Assembly (NCBI GenBank): GCA_021205005.1
Contig: JAJPYK010000250.1
Location: 1-8,375, forward strand
From: Paraprevotella sp.
Lineage (GTDB): Bacteria > Bacteroidota > Bacteroidia > Bacteroidales > Bacteroidaceae
Direction: 5' to 3'
DNA: 8,375 nt
Shown: piece after piece, positions 1-5,983 of the stretch
Numbering within the stretch: the first letter of the stretch is position 1
How the letters are laid out: the number at the start of each line of letters is the position of its first letter
The notes under the pieces: generated by a model
Told to the model about the DNA's origin: nothing
Databases searched by the model: none
The model's input: the letters and a program-made list of their open reading frames with translations, nothing else
Made by a program: the position numbers and the translations under genes

Positions 1-4
1 GAAT

Positions 5-3000
5 ATGACCATGAACAGATCCTTTCTGAAAAAAGGGCTCGCCACTCTCTTTTGCGGGGCTTACATGACCTCTTTAATGGCGCAAGTGACTTTGGATGTT
101 GATGCTGGCCAACGAGGTCCGGCCATAGGCGACCGGCATTACGGCATCTTTTTCGAGGAAATCAATCATGCCGGTGACGGCGGTTTGTACGCAGAACTGA
201 TTCAGAACCGTTCGTTTGAAGACAACGCTTCGGCTCCCGATAAATGGGAGGCTGTGGGTCAGGCGCGTTTGAGCGTGACTACGGACGGCATGCTGAACAG
301 CGCACAACAGCATGCGCTGGAGTTGGAATTCAAAGCTGCCGGCGATGGTGTGCGCAACGAAGGCTTTTGGGGAATCGACGTGGTGAAAGGCCAGGTTTAT
401 AAGCTTTCTTTCTGGATCAAGGGCAAGCCTTCGTATGACGGCACGCTTACGGCAGAATTGCAAAACGGCAGCGGAGAGACGTTGGGCCGTACTCCCATAA
501 CGGTAAAGGTCGGAGCGGAGTGGACCAAAATCACAGCCGAAATCACGGCCACGGGAGAGGACAAAGCCGGAAATTTTGTTTTGGAAAGCGCGGTGCCGGG
601 CGATATCTGTCTGGATGTGGTGAGCCTGTTTCCTCCTACTTATAAAGGACGTGAAAACGGTTGCCGCATCGATCTGGCCGAGAAGCTGGCGGCCATGAAG
701 CCTTCATTTATCCGTTTTCCCGGAGGATGTTACGTAGAAGGCTTTTATGCCAACGGGAAGACCAACCGTTTCGAATGGAAGATAACCGTTGGGGCGATAG
801 AAGAACGGCCCGGGCACATGAACCAGAACTGGGGATATAACGTGACAGACGGTTTCGGTTTTCATGAGATGCTGCAATTGGCCGAAGACATAGGAGCCGA
901 ACCTCTGTTCGTGGTCAACATGGGAATGGGACACGCCTGGGTAGAAGATTACAATCATATAGACGAGTACATCCAAGAGGCTTTAGATGCCATAGAATAT
1001 TGTAACGGCGATGCCGAAACCACGAAGTGGGGAGCCTTGCGGGCCAAGAACGGACATCCTGAACCTTTTCATCTGCGTTTGCTGGAGATCGGCAATGAAA
1101 ACTATAATTTCAGTTCAGAAAACAACAGCGACCAGAGCGATCATTACGCCGAACGTTACGAGCAGTTCCGCAAGGCCATCAAGGACAAATATCCCGACAT
1201 CACCCTTATTGGTAATGTGGAGGCCTGGGGAACGGATAATCCCACTTGGCGCAATCCTTATCCGGTGGACGCCGTAGACGAGCATTATTACCGCAATCCC
1301 TCGTGGTTTGTCAACCAATATAATAAGTATGACACTTACAGTCGGTCGAACCATAAAATCTATGTGGGAGAGTATGCCGTAACCAGCGATTTCGGTACGA
1401 ACGGAAATCTTAATGCGGCTTTAGGCGAGGCCGTGTTCATGCAGGGGATGGAAAACAACTCGGATGTATGTGCGATGAACAGTTATGCTCCGATATTCGT
1501 GAACGAAAACAACTATAACTGGAGACCGGACATGATTCGTTTCAACAGTTATACCAGCTACGGTACGCCCTCTTATTATGTGCAGCAGTTGTTCCCGAAC
1601 AATGTGGGCAAAGAGAACGTGAAGTGGACCGAAGAGAACAACAGTCTGCAAAAAGACGGCAAGATCGGATTGGGCACATGGAGCACGAGTGCGACGTTCG
1701 ACAATGTGAAAGTGACGGACGGCAACGGCAACCTCTTGTTCAGCGATGATTTCTCGTCGGTGAAACCCGAGTGGACGGCCGACGGCGGACAGTGGAACAC
1801 ATCGGGCGGCATACTGACCCAGTCGGATGTCAATATGCAAGGCCGGCTCTACGTATGCCAGGCGAAACCCGGACAAGACTACACTTACGAGGTCGACGCC
1901 ACGAAGCTCAGCGGCAGCGAGGGTTTCCTCATCGCTTTCAATTATACCGATGCCGATAACTATTGTTGGTGGAACTTAGGCGGATGGGGCAATACGATAC
2001 ATGGTGTGGAGCTGTGCCAGAACGGATCGAAGTCTACGCTCGCTTCGGTAGACGGATCTATGAAGACCGGACAAACTTACCATATCAAGATCGTCGTGAA
2101 GGGCACGAATGTGAAGTGTTATTTGGACGATACGCTCGTACACGATTTTACGTTGCCGATGAGCCGCAAGGTGTATGTTTCGTCCAACATCGACGATGAG
2201 GCCGGCATTTTATACCTTAAACTGGTGAATCCGAACGGTACGCCGCAATCTACAACGGTGAATCTGAAGAATGCTTCCGCTGCGGGCGGATCGGTCATCG
2301 TATTGACCGGTGCGAGCGGTTTGGACGAAAACACTTTGGAACATCCCGATCAGGTGAGCCCGAAAGAAAGTACGTTGGATGCAAAGGGACAACAGTTCAC
2401 CTACGAAGTGCCCGCTTATTCGGTGAATGTGATTCGCCTGAACGTGACAGACGTACAAGTGGAGCCCGGAACTACCGGAGTACTTACCGATCGAGCACTG
2501 CCGCATTCTTTCGATAACGGCCCGGGGACTGACGATTCGGGGAACTATCAGGGAAAATTGCATGGCGATGCGTCCATCGTGACCATGAACGACGGAAACA
2601 AGGCTCTTTATACCGGTTCGAAACAAGGACAAGGTTTTTTTGATTTCGGCGCGGATATGGCGCGCGCATCACTGTCCGGTCTGACCGGAGATTACACGTT
2701 GTCGGTCGACATTGCCTTATCCGGTGTCGGCCAGTTGGAACAATATTGCTGGGCTTATGCCTTTGCCGACGGTACGGACAAATATATCGGATTGGTGAAC
2801 AGCCCGAACAATACGAACTGGTACTATACGATAAAAGATGAGGCTGCTGCCTCCGTGACATCCCAAGGCGGACTTTCTTATCAAACCTGGCACAACCTGA
2901 CTTATGTGCAGGCCGATACGGTCGGGCGTTGGTATATAGACGGATTTCTGGCTCGTGATCAAACCGTTTCCCAACGTCCGGCGCATTTTGCCGATGCCGT

Positions 3001-5299
3001 TACGGAAGCCTATATCGGACGTTCGCCTTTTTCCGGCGACGCACTGATGTCGGAAGCCTACGTAGACAATTTCCGCATATACGGACAGGCTTTGGATGCC
3101 GATCAAGTGGCGCAACTCTATGCCCGGACACGGACCTTGTCGGCCGAGTCGGCTGAGGTGGCCCTTCAGGCCGATACGGAAGAGTTGAAAGACTTCATGA
3201 AAAAGTTCAATGCCCTGCATGCCGATACGGACCTGCCCGAGACTACTGCCGGGGGGACGGCTGTGGAATGGAGCCTTTCGACAGAGGCTGACCATGCCGA
3301 CGAGGTCAGTCTGAACGGGCATCGGTTGACGGTGGCCCGGCTTCCGCAGGGAGACGAACCGGTGAAGGTCGGCGTGCTGACCGCTGTTTTGCAGACGGAA
3401 AACGGAGAAATACGCACGGATCATCCCCTTTGGCTGGCTCCGGACGACAACCGTTACGGCTATCTGTATTGTTTCATGAACTCCGGACGTGAAATCACGA
3501 ACTTTGCATTGGGCAGCAAAGAAGACAAAGGGCATGTTTTTAACGTGTTGCTCAATGGGGACGAGATCTTTGATACGTATACCGTGGCCGGAATCGAACA
3601 CGGTACGCGCGACGCCTATATCGGGCGCGGAGAAGAGCAGGACGGTTATTTCATAACCACAACGGACATGAAAGAGCAGACGTCAGGCGTATGGAACAAC
3701 CGCGGAATTGATTTGGTACGATCTAAAGACCTGATTCATTGGGAAAGTACGACGTTTGATTTCACTCGGGGTAAGTCTGTCTTTTCCGATCCCGAAGCCG
3801 TGACGGGCATTTACGATACGGACGAAGAATACGCGCGTATCGACCGTGTATGGGCACCTCAGTTCATCTGGGATAAGGATTACAACGGAGGCGAAGGCGC
3901 CTATCTGGTTTACTATTCGCTTCTCTCTACCAACGAAGGCGACAGCTACGATCGAATATATTATTCTTCTGCCGACCGCGAATTCAAAACGCTGACGCAG
4001 CCCCGTCTACTGTTCGATCCGGGTATTTCCGTCATCGACGCCGACATCGTGTACAATCCTTACGACAGCCTCTATCACATGTACTACAAGCGCGAGGGGG
4101 CTACGGGCAATATGCGAGGCATATACGAAGCCACCAGCGGCAAACTGGTGGATGGCGATTGGAAAGGAGTGATGCACGTGACCAATGAAGGGTCCGAGCA
4201 AGTGGAAGGGTCCACGACGATACGCCGCATCAACGAAGACGTTTATAATCTTTATTACATGCGTTATTCCGGCGGGAGTGCATACAAATATTGCGAGACG
4301 GATCATCTCGGATTGAACGCGACGCCTTCGGCCGGTCTGGAAGGGACTGGCAGTTTTCAGCATGGTTCGATGATGACCCTGACCGAGGATGAATACCGGA
4401 TGTTGCAGGCGTGGAGCGACGTGAAGTTGCTTTTGCCTTCCGTGGAAGCGTTGAGCGAAAAGTCGGGGAGCACGGTGTTCGACGCCGCACTCGATCAGGC
4501 CCGTGCGGCTTTGGCCGATACCGATGTAGATAAACTGTCCGTATCGTTGCCGGCGGCTTATGCCGCTTTGCAGGCTTCTGTCGAGGCTTATACGGAAGAA
4601 CTTTGCCACGGACTGACGCCCGGCGGGACGGTAGATCTGACTTTCTTGCTGGTCAATCCCGGTTTTGACGATGGCGGAAACGGCTGGTCGGGTACGGATT
4701 TCACGGCGACTTCTTCGGGGGTGGCCGAATTCTACGACAAGACTTTCGACAAATATCAGACATTGTATCGTATGCCGGCCGGCACTTATCGTTTGCAGTG
4801 CCAGGGCTTTTATCGTTTCGGCGATTATGTCGAGGCTTATCCCGCTCACCAAAACGGTTCGGAGCAGCTTTTGGCGATGTTATATCTGAATGATGAATCT
4901 GCGCCGTTCATGTCGCTTTTCGACGGTTCTGCGCCCTACACTTTCAGTCCGTATACGTATCCGGATAATGTGCAGACGGCCGACAGCGCATTCAATCGCG
5001 ACGGAGAGTATGCAGATAACAAGGTGGAATGTACGTTGGAGGCGTCAGGCGACCTGAAAGTAGGGTTGGCTAAGACGGAATTCAAGTCCCATGACTGGAC
5101 TTGTTTCGATAACTTCAATTTGTGGTATGTGGCCAAGCCTATGGCGATACGTGAGGTTGCGACCGATGCTGCTGCTCCGGTAGACGTGTATACGGTAGAT
5201 GGAATCAAAGTGCGCAGCGCCGTGGATCCGGAACGGGCCGTAGACGGACTTCCGCATGGTATCTATATTGTGGGTAGGAAGAAAATAGCGGTCAAATAA
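5..5299 (+). CDS. Secreted bifunctional GH51-GH43 glycoside hydrolase (alpha-L-arabinofuranosidase), multi-modular, 1764 aa
   Basis: Predicted to release alpha-L-arabinofuranosyl residues from arabinan or arabinoxylan outside the cytoplasm. Residues 3-26 form a Sec signal peptide, probably cut at LMA|Q. The GH51 start motif GIFFEEINHAGDGG is at 47-60, followed by a CBM4-like sandwich (about 70-210) and the GH51 barrel (about 215-530). The predicted acid/base is E365 in EIGNEN and the nucleophile is E456 in YVGEYA. The GH51 C-terminal sandwich closes at about 740-815, and a concanavalin-like insert (about 550-738) sits inside it. Next come a LamG-like module (about 830-1042), an atrophied Ig-like domain (about 1048-1145) and GH43 (about 1150-1470). 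The likely GH43 triad is D1203 (RDAYIGRG), D1345 (VIDADIVYN) and E1401 (VEGSTTI). A helical FIVAR-like linker (about 1475-1533), a galactose-binding-like module (about 1543-1710) and a sorting-tail-like end (about 1725-1764) follow. Single-domain GH51 or GH43 enzymes are far shorter, so this is a fusion. All catalytic residues seem present and no frameshift is seen. The start is ATG at 5 or ATG at 11; only four bases lie upstream, so no ribosome binding site can be judged. GH51 and GH43 family calls are firm; substrate and GH43 subfamily are inferred. Confidence 0.93.
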   Translation: MTMNRSFLKKGLATLFCGAYMTSLMAQVTLDVDAGQRGPAIGDRHYGIFFEEINHAGDGGLYAELIQNRSFEDNASAPDKWEAVGQARLSVTTDGMLNSAQQHALELEFKAAGDGVRNEGFWGIDVVKGQVYKLSFWIKGKPSYDGTLTAELQNGSGETLGRTPITVKVGAEWTKITAEITATGEDKAGNFVLESAVPGDICLDVVSLFPPTYKGRENGCRIDLAEKLAAMKPSFIRFPGGCYVEGFYANGKTNRFEWKITVGAIEERPGHMNQNWGYNVTDGFGFHEMLQLAEDIGAEPLFVVNMGMGHAWVEDYNHIDEYIQEALDAIEYCNGDAETTKWGALRAKNGHPEPFHLRLLEIGNENYNFSSENNSDQSDHYAERYEQFRKAIKDKYPDITLIGNVEAWGTDNPTWRNPYPVDAVDEHYYRNPSWFVNQYNKYDTYSRSNHKIYVGEYAVTSDFGTNGNLNAALGEAVFMQGMENNSDVCAMNSYAPIFVNENNYNWRPDMIRFNSYTSYGTPSYYVQQLFPNNVGKENVKWTEENNSLQKDGKIGLGTWSTSATFDNVKVTDGNGNLLFSDDFSSVKPEWTADGGQWNTSGGILTQSDVNMQGRLYVCQAKPGQDYTYEVDATKLSGSEGFLIAFNYTDADNYCWWNLGGWGNTIHGVELCQNGSKSTLASVDGSMKTGQTYHIKIVVKGTNVKCYLDDTLVHDFTLPMSRKVYVSSNIDDEAGILYLKLVNPNGTPQSTTVNLKNASAAGGSVIVLTGASGLDENTLEHPDQVSPKESTLDAKGQQFTYEVPAYSVNVIRLNVTDVQVEPGTTGVLTDRALPHSFDNGPGTDDSGNYQGKLHGDASIVTMNDGNKALYTGSKQGQGFFDFGADMARASLSGLTGDYTLSVDIALSGVGQLEQYCWAYAFADGTDKYIGLVNSPNNTNWYYTIKDEAAASVTSQGGLSYQTWHNLTYVQADTVGRWYIDGFLARDQTVSQRPAHFADAVTEAYIGRSPFSGDALMSEAYVDNFRIYGQALDADQVAQLYARTRTLSAESAEVALQADTEELKDFMKKFNALHADTDLPETTAGGTAVEWSLSTEADHADEVSLNGHRLTVARLPQGDEPVKVGVLTAVLQTENGEIRTDHPLWLAPDDNRYGYLYCFMNSGREITNFALGSKEDKGHVFNVLLNGDEIFDTYTVAGIEHGTRDAYIGRGEEQDGYFITTTDMKEQTSGVWNNRGIDLVRSKDLIHWESTTFDFTRGKSVFSDPEAVTGIYDTDEEYARIDRVWAPQFIWDKDYNGGEGAYLVYYSLLSTNEGDSYDRIYYSSADREFKTLTQPRLLFDPGISVIDADIVYNPYDSLYHMYYKREGATGNMRGIYEATSGKLVDGDWKGVMHVTNEGSEQVEGSTTIRRINEDVYNLYYMRYSGGSAYKYCETDHLGLNATPSAGLEGTGSFQHGSMMTLTEDEYRMLQAWSDVKLLLPSVEALSEKSGSTVFDAALDQARAALADTDVDKLSVSLPAAYAALQASVEAYTEELCHGLTPGGTVDLTFLLVNPGFDDGGNGWSGTDFTATSSGVAEFYDKTFDKYQTLYRMPAGTYRLQCQGFYRFGDYVEAYPAHQNGSEQLLAMLYLNDESAPFMSLFDGSAPYTFSPYTYPDNVQTADSAFNRDGEYADNKVECTLEASGDLKVGLAKTEFKSHDWTCFDNFNLWYVAKPMAIREVATDAAAPVDVYTVDGIKVRSAVDPERAVDGLPHGIYIVGRKKIAVK

Positions 5300-5342
5300 G
5301 TCTTTGGTCCTGTCGGGAACAGGGACATACATTTGAAAACAG

Positions 5343-5379
5343 ATCGGCCCCGGGAAAATCGAAAATCCCCGGGGCCGAT
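5343..5379. terminator. GC-rich 12-bp hairpin between convergent genes, probable bidirectional terminator
   Basis: The arms atcggccccggg (5343-5354) and cccggggccgat (5368-5379) are perfectly complementary, with a 13-nt A-rich loop. The hairpin starts 43 nt after the stop of the GH51-GH43 gene and faces the minus-strand small ORF. T runs after it are short on both strands (ggttta on plus, ctgtttt on minus), so it is not a textbook intrinsic terminator, but stem strength and convergent position favour one serving both directions. Confidence 0.65.
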
Positions 5380-5436
5380 TGGTTTACGGTTTGTCCTCTG
5401 TGACGCCTGACGGACGGTTGTAGAGGACCTGTGATT

Positions 5437-5502
5437 AATCTGCGGAGAAAAATTTTTCAATCTCCTGAGAAAAAAATCTCAATCTGCGGAGATTGTTTTT
5501 TC
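5437..5502. repeat. Three tandem imperfect 22-bp units
   Basis: Units lie at 5437-5458, 5459-5480 and 5481-5502, head to tail with no spacer. All begin aatct and end with c, and share a core of the form aatctgcggaga followed by an A/T-rich half. Unit 1 matches unit 3 at 18 of 22 positions and unit 2 at 17 of 22. The last two bases of unit 3 fall in the stop codon (minus-strand TGA, 5501-5503) of the small ORF. No function can be assigned from sequence. Confidence 0.7.
5458..5501 (+). terminator. Possible plus-strand hairpin with T run inside the 22-bp repeats
   Basis: Arms caatctcc (5458-5465) and ggagattg (5488-5495) are perfectly complementary. Inside them tgaga (5466-5470) can pair with tctca (5477-5481) over an A6 loop, leaving six unpaired bases on the right side. 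Six T residues follow (5496-5501), so the layout resembles an intrinsic terminator for transcripts reading rightwards past the GH51-GH43 gene. The bulge and low GC make it weak, and it may be a by-product of the repeat units. Confidence 0.35.
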
Positions 5503-5731
5503 ACTTTCCTATGCTGACTTTTTCGGTTCGGCCGTCAGTCTGCCTTAAGATATAGATGTCAGGCGTTGTAGGTTTCTCTTTCCCTATTTCGATACCGTCC
5601 AGACGATAATAAGTTCCGATGCCGGTCTCATCGGTTTCTCTTTGGGCCATACCGTTCCAGATGTGCTCGTCGCTTCCGCCCATGAAGTCGAATGATGTCG
5701 TTTTCAAGTTTGCGTAGAATTTTTCTTTCAT
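5501..5731 (-). CDS. Small ORF (76 aa) ending in a secretion-tail-like sequence; possible remnant of a larger secreted protein
   Basis: I do not recognise the whole protein. Residues 1-39 match nothing I know and contain no signal peptide or membrane segment. Residues 40-76 (TYYRLDGIEIG...DIYILRQTDGRTEKVSIGK) follow the pattern of C-terminal tails of large exported Bacteroidales proteins, and resemble the tail of the neighbouring GH51-GH43 protein (VYTVDGIKV...HGIYIVGRKKIAVK). Such a tail normally ends a protein of several hundred residues with a signal peptide, so this may be the 3' end of a decayed gene. In favour of a real gene, the ATG at 5731 follows an A-rich leader (aaaaacaaaagt), and an in-frame stop at 5762-5764 limits upstream extension. 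The gene converges with the GH51-GH43 gene and has the MITE-like element 49 bp upstream of its start. I see no convincing TAnnTTTG-type Bacteroides promoter. Confidence 0.5.
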   Translation of the reverse strand: MKEKFYANLKTTSFDFMGGSDEHIWNGMAQRETDETGIGTYYRLDGIEIGKEKPTTPDIYILRQTDGRTEKVSIGK

Positions 5732-5780
5732 ACTTTTGTTTTTGAAATGGGGAACTTGGTTTTAAGGATTGGATAAGAAA

Positions 5781-5804
5781 AACGAGGGTGTGTCATAATT
5801 CAAA
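5781..5804 (+). repeat. Left terminal inverted repeat of the MITE-like element
   Basis: Perfect 24-bp match to the reverse complement of 5943-5966. Matching stops at both sides: the outer base 5780 (a) does not pair with 5967 (c), and the inner bases 5805-5806 (tt) do not pair with 5941-5942 (tt). If the true transposon end is at gaggg, the outer aac/gtt would be chance or part of the target. Confidence 0.85.
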
Positions 5805-5854
5805 TTTTGAGATTGACAACTTATAATCTGTAAGTATCCTCCGTTGAACTAAGC

Positions 5855-5902
5855 AAAAACAACCTTATAAAGCTCTCCACGAAGCTCTATATGGTTGTTT
5901 TT
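5855..5902. repeat. Internal hairpin of the MITE-like element
   Basis: Arms aaaaacaacc (5855-5864) and ggttgttttt (5893-5902) pair perfectly. After one mismatch tata (5866-5869) pairs with tata (5888-5891), and after a second mismatch agct (5871-5874) pairs with agct (5883-5886) around an 8-nt loop. A/T tracts at the outer end of each arm mean that transcripts from either strand end the stem in U residues, so it could act as a weak bidirectional terminator. A 7-bp direct repeat, aagctct, occurs at 5870-5876 and 5882-5888. Confidence 0.65.
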
Positions 5903-5942
5903 ATTGAATGAAGTTTCTGATTATTACTTTTTCAAAGTGCTT

Positions 5943-5966
5943 TTTGAATTATGACACACCCTCGTT
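5943..5966 (-). repeat. Right terminal inverted repeat of the MITE-like element
   Basis: Perfect reverse complement of 5781-5804. It lies 17 bp downstream of the stop codon of the minus-strand YfhO-family gene, so a read-through transcript of that gene would contain both arms and could fold into a long stem. Confidence 0.85.
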
Positions 5967-5983
5967 CGGATCAGTTTGGCTCG

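Larger units (their letters stand above)
5781..5966. mobile_element. MITE-like element, 186 bp with perfect 24-bp terminal inverted repeats
   Basis: The block opens aacgagggtgtgtcataatt and closes with the exact reverse complement, giving a 24-bp perfect inverted repeat. The interior is AT-rich, has no credible ORF and contains its own hairpin. The flanking genes are clearly richer in GC. Size, perfect ends and lack of coding capacity fit a non-autonomous miniature inverted-repeat transposable element mobilised in trans by a transposase encoded elsewhere. Ends of the gagggtgtgtca type look like insertion-sequence termini, but I cannot assign a family. No clear target-site duplication is visible; cg at 5783-5784 and 5963-5964 would fit a 2-bp duplication, but cg is its own reverse complement, so the inverted repeat alone would also produce it. 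It starts 17 bp beyond the stop of the YfhO-family gene. Confidence 0.72.

Noticed and set aside
47..58. Possible lipobox around the Cys in TLFCG of the signal peptide
   Set aside because: Phe directly before Cys does not fit the small residue required, and a good signal peptidase I site (LMA|Q) follows.
2910..3230. Repeated gccgatacgg segments in the coding sequence
   Set aside because: They encode Ala-Asp-Thr in preferred codons at irregular spacing within unrelated modules, so no repeat element is indicated.
2717..3601. Minus-strand open frame of 294 codons inside the GH51-GH43 gene
   Set aside because: Antisense to the LamG, Ig-like and early GH43 coding sequence, with no domain or start signal; a shadow of the real gene.
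4007..4852. Minus-strand open frame of 281 codons inside the GH51-GH43 gene
   Set aside because: Antisense to catalytic GH43 sequence; the translation has no recognisable family.
5437..5502. Possible CRISPR array
   Set aside because: The 22-bp units are directly adjacent with no unique spacers, diverge from each other, and no cas gene is present.
5813..5827. ttgaca followed by tataat inside the MITE-like block, like a sigma-70 promoter
   Set aside because: The two hexamers are only 3 nt apart, not about 17, and Bacteroidales use different promoter elements.
5771..5980. Target-site duplication flanking the MITE-like element
   Set aside because: Bases outside the 24-bp ends (ggataagaaa and cggatcag) share no convincing direct repeat; the 2-bp cg option cannot be told apart from the inverted repeat itself.
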